This document shows, one piece after another, positions 34,214 to 42,132 of a DNA stretch of 44,361 nt (within the stretch, counting starts at the first letter, position 1; each line of letters starts with the position of its first letter). The notes below the pieces were generated by a model. The model had not been told where the DNA came from. It saw only the letters and a program-made list of their open reading frames with translations, and made no database searches. This DNA is from Candidatus Methanoperedens sp. (GTDB lineage Archaea > Halobacteriota > Methanosarcinia > Methanosarcinales > Methanoperedenaceae). Location of the stretch: assembly GCA_027460465.1 (NCBI GenBank), contig JAPZAV010000045.1, positions 1-44,361 of the forward strand. The letters are read 5' to 3'. A program made the translations under genes and the position numbers.

Positions 34214-35185
34214 TTATCCCTCAATCAAGCCCGCAATCGGTTCTAAAATATCCGTTTCCGAACACATTTTATTGAATAAGTTTTCATTTGCAGACCATGA
34301 AATCTTGCCGCCAATTGTTTTACTTTCAAGTATATTAACTGCTTCAAGCTGCACCAAATATCTTGGAAGTTTTATCCTTTTTATTTCAGTTCTATAGGTC
34401 TCCATGAATACAGATTCTATCTCAGAATATTCCTGCGGGAAAACACTACCGTATTCGAAAGACCTTTCATAGCAGATGCTTGATAGAGTAAGATAATGGC
34501 CAACTACCTGATATATGCTATCTATTTCTTCATACCCTCTCTCGAAAAAGAATGAAAGAGCTTTTGACAATCTTTCATGATAATTTTTCCCTCTGGATTC
34601 TATTTCAATCAAATAATTCCCAGGAGTTATGATATTTCCTTCTATTTCAACCAATCCATACTTCGTTAAAAGGTCTATGTTTTGTTGATATTTTTTGCGC
34701 TCCTCTTCATTTATTTGCTCAAAATCTACTGATACATCTATCCTGTCATTGACGAGAAGCCATGATAAGACATCCAGTAACGGTGTATGCATATGCGAGG
34801 GAAAAGGAAGCTCTGCAAAATAATTTGCTCCAACCTTAACAAGAGCTTTCTGGACAGTTTTCTGAACAAGGGTAAGATTCTCACTTATTTTATGCTGGAC
34901 ATGATAAAAGGTTGGTTTATCTACAATCAAACCTTTAATAGCATTTATTTTGACTTCACCGATATTCTTGAAGCTCATGAACCTGAGCTTTTGCGGTCTT
35001 TCCGTTGTTAAATCCTTGAATATTCTTGGATAGTTGACATGAACAGGCACAATCCATATATCTCCTTCTTTAACAGGAGTCCCAACATGCGGTATATTGC
35101 CAATTGTGCTTCTAATCCAGTTGTAAGCGATTTTTTCGGCGCTTCTCTCATCTACAGGCAAATCAACCAATTGATTTTGGATCAT
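34214..35185 (-). CDS. Unrecognised protein of the helicase/peptidase cassette
   Basis: I do not recognise this 323-residue protein. It is soluble, with an N-terminal alpha/beta part (residues 1-95), a long helix ISENLTLVQKTVQKALVKVGANYF, and a winged-helix-like unit around 150-195 (INEEERKKYQQNIDLLTKYGLVEIEGNIITPGNYL). A C-terminal helical part follows with no visible catalytic motif. Its start overlaps the stop of the peptidase-like gene (ATGA), and the helicase follows 74 nt downstream, so the three are probably one operon. It may link the other two or recognise a target. Confidence 0.75.
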   Translation of the reverse strand: MIQNQLVDLPVDERSAEKIAYNWIRSTIGNIPHVGTPVKEGDIWIVPVHVNYPRIFKDLTTERPQKLRFMSFKNIGEVKINAIKGLIVDKPTFYHVQHKISENLTLVQKTVQKALVKVGANYFAELPFPSHMHTPLLDVLSWLLVNDRIDVSVDFEQINEEERKKYQQNIDLLTKYGLVEIEGNIITPGNYLIEIESRGKNYHERLSKALSFFFERGYEEIDSIYQVVGHYLTLSSICYERSFEYGSVFPQEYSEIESVFMETYRTEIKRIKLPRYLVQLEAVNILESKTIGGKISWSANENLFNKMCSETDILEPIAGLIEG

Positions 35186-35754
35186 TTCTCCTCCCTCCCT
35201 AATTTTGATTGAGGATTTGGATCAAGGAGTATCGCCTGATTATATTCTAACTCCCATGCCGGTGCAAAAACTTCATGGGAAATGAAATACTCTGAACCCA
35301 GCCATGGGTTATTGATAATAATATCATTTTCAGTAATCCCTATTATAACCCCTGCATGCCCAGCGCCGCGAATTCCATATTTTAAAAATTGACAATTGTA
35401 TAAAACAATGCTTGGAATTCCCTTCTCAATTTTCGCACTGAGTTTATTCATATTTACTTCTTCTTCCAACGAGAATATAATCCCTTCGATTTTTGAGTTG
35501 AGGTTTTTGATGAGGTGAGAATCAACGACTGTCCCTGTAAACCTTCTTGTATTAGTGATTTTCATGATCTCATCTATACTCATGTTAGGCACAATATTTC
35601 TTATGATCCGGTTATCATATGTATTTTTCATATATTCCAAACACATTTTTATTGAGTTTACCAAACACGTCCATTCAATATCTTGCTGCGGATACCATGG
35701 AACCTTGAGCACTTCAATCTGATTATTCATGGGATCCAATATTTTTCGTTTCAT
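35182..35754 (-). CDS. C39-like papain-fold cysteine peptidase
   Basis: This protein of about 190 residues has the peptidase C39-like pattern: YPQQDIEWTCLVNSIKMCL with an oxyanion Gln and catalytic Cys, GAGHAGVIIGI with the catalytic His, and INNPWLG where the third residue (Asn or Asp) is expected. There is no transporter or signal peptide, so it is not a bacteriocin exporter. I use the ATG at 35754, which has GAGGAG upstream; a longer frame opens at 35817 near the TATA-like ATTATATATC (about 35848-35857). It overlaps the next gene by 4 nt. Confidence 0.75.
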   Translation of the reverse strand: MKRKILDPMNNQIEVLKVPWYPQQDIEWTCLVNSIKMCLEYMKNTYDNRIIRNIVPNMSIDEIMKITNTRRFTGTVVDSHLIKNLNSKIEGIIFSLEEEVNMNKLSAKIEKGIPSIVLYNCQFLKYGIRGAGHAGVIIGITENDIIINNPWLGSEYFISHEVFAPAWELEYNQAILLDPNPQSKLGREEK

Positions 35755-35871
35755 AGATTCTCCTCTATATATTGAAATCCCAATTTTCGCAAATTGCAGG
35801 TCACCATACATCATCACAATTAAATAATTCTATTATGTCAAACAGGAGATATATAATGTTCTAAAATAATT

Positions 35872-36033
35872 GATTTGCCCCTCATATCCCTGCGCAAGCA
35901 GCACCTGCATCACCAGGAGATTATCGCCCCAGATGAGACGCGCTGTGTCGCGCTGCTTCTTCTTTTCGGCGCCGTACTTGAGGCGTTCTTCCTGGATCTG
36001 CCATTCTGGGGTTTGGGGGAGTTCTGATGACGT
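35872..36033 (-). pseudogene. Decayed copy of the mod 5' end
   Basis: This segment matches the first codons of the intact mod gene at 31189-31495 with roughly 94% identity by eye. It shows SSELPQTPEWQIQEERLKYG on the minus strand. The start codon has become ACG at 36033-36031. Codons 36-85 are missing: the join lies exactly between two places that encode RLIW in the intact gene (residues 32-35 and 82-85). After GYEGQI it runs into unrelated sequence. It lies immediately upstream of the peptidase/helicase cassette. Confidence 0.85.
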
Positions 36034-36078
36034 TTTTATGATGCTTTATTAGTTTTCACATATAAATAAGGATTTGAA

Positions 36079-36186
36079 ATGAAATTATTTCCAAATATTT
36101 CCGAAGTTGACATCATGAATCAGATTGAAGAAGGCAAGAGAGATAATATCAAAGTCAGGGATTTTGAAGATCTGGCGAAAGAGTAA
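36079..36186 (+). CDS. Tiny ORF, possible toxin-antitoxin remnant
   Basis: This 35-codon frame ends EGKRDNIKVRDFEDLAKE, which recalls the C-terminus of short antitoxins. Downstream on the same strand (about 36205-36270) another frame without start reads RLEVPKKYQIKDLREIVI. The two together look like remains of a small two-gene locus. I cannot name the family. Confidence 0.3.
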   Translation: MKLFPNISEVDIMNQIEEGKRDNIKVRDFEDLAKE

Positions 36187-36267
36187 ACTAAATGGATATG
36201 ACGAAGAAAAATAAGGCTGGAAGTCCCAAAAAAATATCAAATTAAAGATTTAAGAGAGATCGTTATT

Positions 36268-36519
36268 ATGAGTTCAGCCACATTAACTCTATTTAAAAAA
36301 AAACACTGTCACTTATGCGAGGTGGCAAAGCAAAAACTTCTGAAGCTGCAGCAGGAGTTCCCTTTTACACTGACCGAGATAGATATTGACGAGGATAAGG
36401 CAGCTTTTGAAAGATACAAATATCTCATACCTGTGATCGAAATGGAAGGTGAAATGGTCTTCAAATACAGGATAGACGAAAATGAACTTAAAAACCTTCT
36501 CAGGTCTTCACTTCAATAA
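36268..36519 (+). CDS. Glutaredoxin-like (DUF836) protein
   Basis: This 83-residue thioredoxin-fold protein has the redox motif CHLC in LFKKKHCHLCEVAK, EIDIDEDKAAFERYKYLIPVIEM (the cis-Pro strand), and a C-terminal helix. It belongs to the glutaredoxin-like DUF836 group; it acts as a small thiol-disulfide protein in the cytoplasm. It is convergent with the petD-like gene, with a terminator between. Confidence 0.85.
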   Translation: MSSATLTLFKKKHCHLCEVAKQKLLKLQQEFPFTLTEIDIDEDKAAFERYKYLIPVIEMEGEMVFKYRIDENELKNLLRSSLQ

Positions 36520-36559
36520 ACACAGGTACAACGCTTATCAATCCGCCCAGACCAAAAAG

Positions 36560-36587
36560 AGCAAGGGCAATCAAATAATTGCCCTTA
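36560..36587 (-). terminator. Intrinsic-type terminator after the cytochrome b operon
   Basis: On the minus strand AAGGGCAAT and ATTGCCCTT form a perfect 9-bp stem with a 6-nt loop (36563-36586). It starts on the petD stop codon and is followed by CTCTTTTTGG. Confidence 0.6.
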
Positions 36588-37025
36588 GTATGTGAAATAA
36601 AGCACACCCAGAAGCGCTATTATTCCGAGCGTTACTGCCACCTTCCTTGTCCTGATATCTGTCGATGGGTTCCTGTCAATAAAGGGCACCAGAATCAATA
36701 GACCATACCACAGCACCATGGGCAAGGTCACTCCGATGATCTTTGCCGGGATGGGTCCGACATCATATATCCAGAATTTCAGGAAACCGAAGACATACAG
36801 GAAATACCACTCAGGGTATATGGGCGAGGGCGTATCGAAAGGATCTGCAGGTTTAAGCAGACTTGCGGGATATACAGAGGCAAGTATCAAGAGGAACCCA
36901 GCAACGATGCACATCACAACGACCTCGCGAAGCACGAAATGCGGGAAGAACGGAAGTCCGCGCACTCTCACTGGCTCTGTCTTTTTCTCCTCTTCTCCAT
37001 ATTTTTTATTTTCTGCTATTGCCAT
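36585..37025 (-). CDS. petD: Cytochrome b, C-terminal part (subunit IV type)
   Basis: This 146-residue membrane protein of the PetD type has three membrane segments and the quinol-site motif PEWY in SPIYPEWYFLYVFGFLKFW. With cytochrome b6 it forms the quinol-oxidising core of a bc/b6f-like complex. It follows cytochrome b6 with a 1-nt gap, so both are split as in b6f rather than fused. It is the last gene of the electron-transfer operon. Confidence 0.92.
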   Translation of the reverse strand: MAIAENKKYGEEEKKTEPVRVRGLPFFPHFVLREVVVMCIVAGFLLILASVYPASLLKPADPFDTPSPIYPEWYFLYVFGFLKFWIYDVGPIPAKIIGVTLPMVLWYGLLILVPFIDRNPSTDIRTRKVAVTLGIIALLGVLYFTY

Positions 37026-37026
37026 A

Positions 37027-37689
37027 TTAAAGCCTCCCTGAAATTCCCTGTATGCGAACCATCAGGAAATGCAGTCCAAGAAGAACCGCAATGGCTATGG
37101 GCAGAATCATAACATGGATTGCAAAGAACCGCGTGAGCGTCTCTGCTCCTATATCGTTCCCGCCGAGCAGTATCAAAGATATGTATCCGCCGACGACCGG
37201 TATGGAACCTGCTATGCCTGTCCCTATCTTGGTCGCCCAGAACGCAAGCTGATCCCATGGAAGGAGATATCCTGAGAAACCAAAGGTGGTTGTGGTGAGC
37301 AGTAAAAAGATGCCCACCACCCAGTTCAGCTCCCTGGGCTTCTTGTAAGCGCCCATGAAATAAATGCGGATCATGTGCAGCATCACGGCAGCGATCATGG
37401 TATTCGCAGCCCAGTGATGCAGGCTTCTGATCAGGCTTCCCATCGGGACTTCAGTCATTATATGCTCCACGCTTTTATACGCCTCTAAAGGCGTGGGTTT
37501 ATAGTACATTGCCAGGAATATTCCTGTGATGACAAGGATAAGAAAGCACAGAAATGCAGTCCCGCCGAGGCAATAGAGCGGATTTGAGATAACATTCTCT
37601 GGCGCAGGATGTTTGATTATAGGCTGGAGCAGTTCTCTTAATTTGAACCTCTCATCAATCCATTTGTAAATTGTATCGCCTAAGGTCAT
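37027..37689 (-). CDS. petB: Cytochrome b6 (N-terminal part of cytochrome b)
   Basis: This 220-residue protein has four membrane segments. Two pairs of heme-b histidines are visible: LIRSLHHWAANTMIAAVMLHMIRIYF and LTRFFAIHVMILPIAIAVLLGLHFLMV. GYLLPWDQLAFWATKIG is the conserved quinone-site region. An N-terminal cysteine (LYCLGGTAF) is present, but whether it binds a c'-type heme as in b6f is unproven. The Rieske gene is 9 nt upstream. Confidence 0.95.
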   Translation of the reverse strand: MTLGDTIYKWIDERFKLRELLQPIIKHPAPENVISNPLYCLGGTAFLCFLILVITGIFLAMYYKPTPLEAYKSVEHIMTEVPMGSLIRSLHHWAANTMIAAVMLHMIRIYFMGAYKKPRELNWVVGIFLLLTTTTFGFSGYLLPWDQLAFWATKIGTGIAGSIPVVGGYISLILLGGNDIGAETLTRFFAIHVMILPIAIAVLLGLHFLMVRIQGISGRL

Positions 37690-37698
37690 GGTCTCACT

Positions 37699-38193
37699 TC
37701 ACACAGCTCCGGCGTAGAACGAGATGGACTGCACATAATTCGGATCTTTCCACTTGAGCGCAAATACTGCACCCTCTTTCACTACGATATCTATTGCTGG
37801 AAGCGGCGACGGCGGCGGTCCTGAGACAACTGCTCCCGTGTTCGGATCGAACTTTCCCAGATGGCAGGGACAGAAAATAATATTCTCATCAGGTTTCCAG
37901 GAAGCAACACACCCGAGATGCGTGCATATCGCACCAAAAGCTCGAAAGCCTGCCGGCATATGCAAAAGCACGGCTGCTTTCCCATTGAACAAAAATTTTT
38001 TCGAACTGCCTGTTTGCACCTCATCTACTGAGGCGATTTTCACTTCATTCTGTGCTCCAGAGGCACTTACCTGCGGCCAGAGATATTTCATTATTGCGGC
38101 TGTAGCGCCTCCTGCAAATAATAATGTTACCAGGCCGATCAAAATTTCCGTTAACTTCCTTCTTGTGATTATCAAAGTAATCTTATCTTCCAT
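37699..38193 (-). CDS. Rieske [2Fe-2S] protein
   Basis: This 164-residue protein has a twin-arginine-like N-terminus (ITRRKLTEILIGLVTLLFAGG) and membrane anchor, then the Rieske domain with CTHLGC and CPCHLGKFD. It takes electrons from quinol at the cytochrome b subunit and passes them to cytochrome c on the outside. Export is probably by Tat; tatC lies about 4.7 kb away in the same window. It is followed by cytochrome b6. Confidence 0.95.
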   Translation of the reverse strand: MEDKITLIITRRKLTEILIGLVTLLFAGGATAAIMKYLWPQVSASGAQNEVKIASVDEVQTGSSKKFLFNGKAAVLLHMPAGFRAFGAICTHLGCVASWKPDENIIFCPCHLGKFDPNTGAVVSGPPPSPLPAIDIVVKEGAVFALKWKDPNYVQSISFYAGAV

Positions 38194-38197
38194 GCTC

Positions 38198-38473
38198 TCA
38201 CTCCAGTGTTGTGACGTATTCGTCCCTCAGCAAACCCTTAACATACAGGTAAATGATGCCACCCAGGACAAACAGGAGGGATGCAAGCAACACTCCAATA
38301 TTTTCGATGAATGACCTTTCAGACGCTGCTGACGGCTCAGTTGATACTATTTCCCAGATAATGACGCCTGTTATCCCAACAGCGACCAGGGTCAGCAGAA
38401 TAATCAGGATGAATGCTGCCTGGGACCAGGAACCTTCTTTTTCTGGTCCATATTCGATTTTTTCTATATGCAT
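38198..38473 (-). CDS. Small two-TM protein of the cytochrome b operon
   Basis: This 91-residue protein has membrane segments at about 18-40 and 58-78 and ends RDEYVTTLE. I do not recognise a family. It is spaced 4 nt from the Rieske gene, so it is probably an accessory subunit of the complex. Confidence 0.7.
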   Translation of the reverse strand: MHIEKIEYGPEKEGSWSQAAFILIILLTLVAVGITGVIIWEIVSTEPSAASERSFIENIGVLLASLLFVLGGIIYLYVKGLLRDEYVTTLE

Positions 38474-38482
38474 CAGTTCACC

Positions 38483-38821
38483 TCATAATCGTATTGCATA
38501 CACGATGACCAGCATTGCCAGAATGGTCGCAAGCGCACTGAGACCCACATCCCATGTGTTCATGTGAACACCGATCTCGATCTCTTTCGTGGGCTCTGGC
38601 GTTGGAGTCGTCTTTGGCGATGGGACATACCCCTCAAGAGAATGGTTATGGGTTCCGTAATACACGCCAACTTCATTCAGCTGAGGAGGACCATCCCGTG
38701 TATGGCAGAACGGACAATTGCGGCTTTCTTTTGCTGCATACTCAGGTCTTGCTGAGATCATTGAGGTGTTGAGCAAAAGCAGCAGTCCCAGCAATAGAAT
38801 GATCTTATATACCGGTCTCAT
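38483..38821 (-). CDS. Monoheme c-type membrane-anchored protein
   Basis: This 112-residue protein has a signal peptide (MRPVYKIILLLGLLLLLN), one heme motif CPFCH in ESRNCPFCHTRDGPP, a Pro/Thr-rich linker and a C-terminal membrane segment. A histidine-rich segment (THNHSLEGY) may supply the second ligand. The ATG at 38821 is used because GAGGTG lies 6 nt upstream, within the end of the preceding cytochrome gene. It may carry electrons from the Rieske protein. Confidence 0.8.
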   Translation of the reverse strand: MRPVYKIILLLGLLLLLNTSMISARPEYAAKESRNCPFCHTRDGPPQLNEVGVYYGTHNHSLEGYVPSPKTTPTPEPTKEIEIGVHMNTWDVGLSALATILAMLVIVYAIRL

Positions 38822-38825
38822 GCCT

Positions 38826-39758
38826 TCACCTCTTTCTGCGCAGCAGGTAGATCGAAGCAAGTCCTGTCAAAAACAGCATCACATCAAATCCGGGGGTTCT
38901 GGGCTTTTCTATCGGTACACCTGTGTCAAGCGTTGCCTGCTGGGCTGACTTGATACCGCTGTTGGTTATGTTTTCGAAGTTCGGCAAATTAAAGCTGTGC
39001 CAGAGTACAGGAAGATTGGCCTGAATTGAGAGAGCTGCATCAAGGGAGCTCTGTGCTTTTGATACATCTTTTCCTTCCTGCTTTGCCTGTCTGATGGCAT
39101 TATCTGCGTTCTTGATCTCTTCTTTCAGCTTATCCGTATTCATAAGTGCTGCAATAGCTTTGTCAGGTGCATCTGATGGAGCGATTCTCATTTCGATGTT
39201 GTGACAGTTATTGCATAATCCATGGAATTCGCTCACGTTCAGAACCTTGAATTCATGGGGCTGATGACAGGTATCGCATGTGGGCGCCTGCTTCAATGCT
39301 TTCAATTTTTGATAATGTGAAGAGCTCTGGAACTGCTTCAGTTCTTCCGTATGGCATTTCCCGCATGTCTCAGGAACGTTGGTGTAATAAACAGTGCTGC
39401 TGGGGTCAGAGGATCGTAAGACTTCTTTATGCGCTGTCTCTTTTATCTCTGTACCCGGATCTCCACCATGGCAGTTATTGCATGTTACATTGAACATAGC
39501 ATGTTTGGAGTTTATCCACTGTTCATAATTGCTTTTTGCGAATTTTTCAAGTATATTGACATGGCAATCAAGAGAGCATGCAACATCCCTTGCAAGATGT
39601 TTGACCCTGATCTCATTGAACAGCCGTTCTGTTTCATTGAACGCTGAGAGCTTTGAGTGACAATTCAGGCACGAGTTTTCTGCTGATAATGCAGCAGGTA
39701 CGATAAAACTTGCAATCAACACAATGAAAATTGATACAATCAAATTTCTATAATGCAT
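38826..39758 (-). CDS. Six-heme c-type cytochrome with PGF-CTERM-like tail
   Basis: This 310-residue exported protein has six heme motifs: CLNCH, CSLDCH, CNNCH, CGKCH, CDTCH and CNNCH. The second is CX3CH, with three residues between cysteines. A signal peptide opens the protein and PGFDVMLFLTGLASIYLLRRKR closes it, a PGF-CTERM-like signal that archaeosortase would process for surface anchoring. It is a paralogue of the neighbouring 320-residue cytochrome. Between the hemes and the tail is a coiled region (about 200-250). Confidence 0.9.
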   Translation of the reverse strand: MHYRNLIVSIFIVLIASFIVPAALSAENSCLNCHSKLSAFNETERLFNEIRVKHLARDVACSLDCHVNILEKFAKSNYEQWINSKHAMFNVTCNNCHGGDPGTEIKETAHKEVLRSSDPSSTVYYTNVPETCGKCHTEELKQFQSSSHYQKLKALKQAPTCDTCHQPHEFKVLNVSEFHGLCNNCHNIEMRIAPSDAPDKAIAALMNTDKLKEEIKNADNAIRQAKQEGKDVSKAQSSLDAALSIQANLPVLWHSFNLPNFENITNSGIKSAQQATLDTGVPIEKPRTPGFDVMLFLTGLASIYLLRRKR

Positions 39759-39820
39759 TCGTTCACTTCTCCTGGTAAATATTAATCCTGCATATAATTA
39801 AGCATCACCATGAAATCTCT

Positions 39821-40783
39821 CTAATGCCTCTTTAAGAAGTATGCTGCAAACAAACCTGATATCAACAGAATGACTTCAAATCCCGGTGACTTTAGAGGCT
39901 GGGTCGCTGTTGGCATCCCGGCGGCTGCACTTTCTGCCTTCTTTGCATCAGCAATGCCTCTCTGGACCTCTGTCTCAAAGAAAGACAGATTGAATCTGTG
40001 CCATACAGATGGAATATGGTCAAGAATTTCCTTTCCAGCTTCCAGATCTGCCTCTGAGGCTGAAACATCCCTCGCAGATGCCTTTGCAGCAAGAATAGCG
40101 CTCCGTGCTTTTGAAAGTTCTACTCTCAGTTCATTCACGGAGGACAGGGCATGTTCTGCTTTTTTGGGTACGGATGGATCTATACCTGTTATATGGTTAT
40201 GGCAGTTGCTGCAGAAATCCTCTATTTCAGAAGCTGTGAGCACCCGGACGCTGTGTGCCTGGTGGCATGTTATGCATGCAGGAGCAGGTAGTTCTTCACC
40301 TGATTCCAGCATCTTGAAATGCTTTGAACTCTTGAACTCATCGAGTTCTGATTGATGGCATTTTCCGCATAACTCTGGAGTACCGGCACGCACCGCGTTC
40401 AGGTTTGAAACGCCCTGATGTGCCACGTCCTTTGAAACAGCTGATGGATTGCCGCCATGGCATTTGTCGCATGATACATCAAAAAGAGCGTGAGTTGATA
40501 TGGACCACATGGCATAAGTGCTGGCAGTGGTTTTGTTGAGTTTATCCTCATGGCATACAATGGAACAGGAAATCCCGCTTTCAAGATGCCTTATACGAAT
40601 CTCAACAAATTCTCTCTGCTTTTCCGAAGTAAAAATCAATTTGCGATGACAATCAGCGCATGAGTTGTTGGGCAACTGAGGAGGAGCCGCCATCGCAGGT
40701 TGAAAAAGCATCAGCAGCACAGACATTACCAGCAGTACGAAAACCATTTGTAAAATGATACCTGAACCGTTTTTCGATCGCAT
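39821..40783 (-). CDS. Six-heme c-type cytochrome with PGF-CTERM-like tail, paralogue
   Basis: This 320-residue exported protein has the heme motifs CADCH, CSIVCH, CDKCH, CGKCH, CITCH and CSNCH in the same order and spacing as its neighbour, including the second CX3CH site. The tail PGFEVILLISGLFAAYFLKRH is again PGF-CTERM-like. The ATG at 40783 is favoured by GGAG 5 nt upstream. It heads the operon that runs to the petD-like gene, behind a TATA box at about 40827-40839. Confidence 0.9.
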   Translation of the reverse strand: MRSKNGSGIILQMVFVLLVMSVLLMLFQPAMAAPPQLPNNSCADCHRKLIFTSEKQREFVEIRIRHLESGISCSIVCHEDKLNKTTASTYAMWSISTHALFDVSCDKCHGGNPSAVSKDVAHQGVSNLNAVRAGTPELCGKCHQSELDEFKSSKHFKMLESGEELPAPACITCHQAHSVRVLTASEIEDFCSNCHNHITGIDPSVPKKAEHALSSVNELRVELSKARSAILAAKASARDVSASEADLEAGKEILDHIPSVWHRFNLSFFETEVQRGIADAKKAESAAAGMPTATQPLKSPGFEVILLISGLFAAYFLKRH

Positions 40784-40826
40784 ATGTACTCCTATCATTA
40801 ATACTGATATTCACCCATATCAGCAA

Positions 40827-40839
40827 AATATTTAAATTT
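40827..40839 (-). promoter_or_regulatory. TATA box for the cytochrome operon
   Basis: TAAATTTAAATAT on the minus strand (about 40827-40839) lies about 45 nt above the first cytochrome start, giving a leader of roughly 25 nt. Confidence 0.5.
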
Positions 40840-40847
40840 ATCCTTCT

Positions 40848-40870
40848 AAAAAAAGAATTTTTAAATTCTT
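40848..40870 (-). terminator. Terminator after ftr
   Basis: On the minus strand AAGAATTT and AAATTCTT form an 8-bp stem with a 2-nt loop (40853-40870), followed by a run of seven T (40854-40848). It overlaps the end of ftr and separates it from the cytochrome promoter. Confidence 0.6.
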
Positions 40871-41762
40871 AAAATAGCTCCTGGAGATTGAACTTGTACG
40901 GACCAAGCGTGCCTCCATAGTTCCCCGCACTTATCTTTTTGATACCAGGGACCCTGACGGCTGCTTTTATACCTGCTCTCATGGAATCAGATATGACTTC
41001 CTTATTAAGTCCGTTAATCACGATCTCATAGATCCCATTCACATCAGGAGGTACGAGGCTTCCCTCCACCTTATTTTTCAGTGTTGGACAGAATTTCTCA
41101 TTCGTTGTGGCTTTCAAGAACTTGTATTTGTTTGCTCCTGTCTTTGAACCGCTTCCAACTATCCCTCCCGGGAAGGGTGTTATTGTGCCTTCGATCTCGG
41201 AGATGGCATCTACAGCGCTTTCAGCTGCAGCGAGGGCTGCCATCTGGTTCTCGGCAAGGATGATAAAATTGCCTCCTGCGATGCCATCCTGCGCTCCGAT
41301 ATTATGCTCTGCAATGAAATCGCCCTGCATTAATGGTATCTTATATGCCTTTCTCCCTTCAATAGCGATTTCTGATTCAAATCCATCTCCAAAGAACTTG
41401 AGCTTAAACCCCATATCGAATTGTTTTTCAGCACCGGGAAGGCCATTCCACATTGCAGCCGTGGGTGCAGTCATGACGCACTGACCGAGACGCTTCAATA
41501 GCTGCTCCTCAAGTGCTTTGTACCCAAAAGTGCATATCTGAATATATGCTCCAGGTCTGCCATCTGGTGTCTCATTGCCATTGACCACTTTTTCAATTCC
41601 CGCTTCCGCAGGGCACATTATGACAGATGTCCCGAATCCTGTCGTTTCCTGCGCCGCAACCAGCGCCCATTTCCTGGTCGCTCCTGTTATCAAGATTCTT
41701 GCTATCTTTATCGGAAATGCTTCTGCAAATGTATCTTCTATTTCTACTCCATTGAGTTCCAT
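40869..41762 (-). CDS. ftr: Formylmethanofuran-tetrahydromethanopterin formyltransferase
   Basis: This 297-residue enzyme is the normal length for Ftr. It starts MELNGVEIEDTFAEAFPIK and has GRPGAYIQICTFGYK, IALLEG-free but typical GGNFIILAENQMAAL, and PFPGGIVGSGSKTGANKY. It transfers the formyl group between methanofuran and tetrahydromethanopterin in methanogenesis or, reversed, in methane oxidation. AGGGATG precedes the start, and a TATA-like GCTTATATT lies near 41804-41812. Confidence 0.96.
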   Translation of the reverse strand: MELNGVEIEDTFAEAFPIKIARILITGATRKWALVAAQETTGFGTSVIMCPAEAGIEKVVNGNETPDGRPGAYIQICTFGYKALEEQLLKRLGQCVMTAPTAAMWNGLPGAEKQFDMGFKLKFFGDGFESEIAIEGRKAYKIPLMQGDFIAEHNIGAQDGIAGGNFIILAENQMAALAAAESAVDAISEIEGTITPFPGGIVGSGSKTGANKYKFLKATTNEKFCPTLKNKVEGSLVPPDVNGIYEIVINGLNKEVISDSMRAGIKAAVRVPGIKKISAGNYGGTLGPYKFNLQELF

Positions 41763-41856
41763 TTATACATCCCTCTTAAATAGACATTTCTCAATGTAGT
41801 ACCTAATATAAGCTTCGAAATGTTTCTGGCAGAAAACAAGAAAAAAGAAAACGTTT

Positions 41857-42132
41857 TTATTTTGCCATTTCATCCGCTGCGCGGCATGCAAGTTCCTGCA
41901 TTCGCACCGACGTTCTACCGGCTCCTGAGAATTCGTCATGCGACATTATTGTCGCGATCTCCTTGCCGAGTATGAAAATGGCATGTTTATGTTCAGCTTT
42001 GCTGCGATGCACATGGACTGGACTTATTTGCAGTGAGTGATACTGGGAGAATTCTCCTTTTCCTTTGTCCTCAAAAAACATCTTCATCTGCACCATCAGG
42101 GTGTGTAGCTGAATTAATTCTTCCTTGTGTAT
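41857..42132 (-). CDS. UPF0058 family protein, probable ATA start
   Basis: The canonical ATG at 42096 gives 79 residues, but the frame is open upstream and encodes HKEELIQLHTL, the usual UPF0058 N-terminus. The expected initiator position is ATA at 42132-42130, and GGAGG lies 7 nt before it; the ATG at 42096 has no Shine-Dalgarno sequence. The rest shows FSQYHSLQISPVHVHRSKAEHKHAIFILGKEIA. The family is archaeal and of unknown function. The length from ATA is 91 residues. A mutated ATG or a base error are alternatives. Confidence 0.75.
   Translation of the reverse strand: MHKEELIQLHTLMVQMKMFFEDKGKGEFSQYHSLQISPVHVHRSKAEHKHAIFILGKEIATIMSHDEFSGAGRTSVRMQELACRAADEMAK

Noticed and set aside
35870-36052. 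Plus-strand ORF in the mod remnant
   Set aside because: It is the antisense of the mod copy; the same shadow exists opposite the intact mod gene.
25964-36267. Insertion sequence or integrase bringing the island
   Set aside because: No transposase, integrase or clear attachment repeat could be found; only the mod remnant supports rearrangement.
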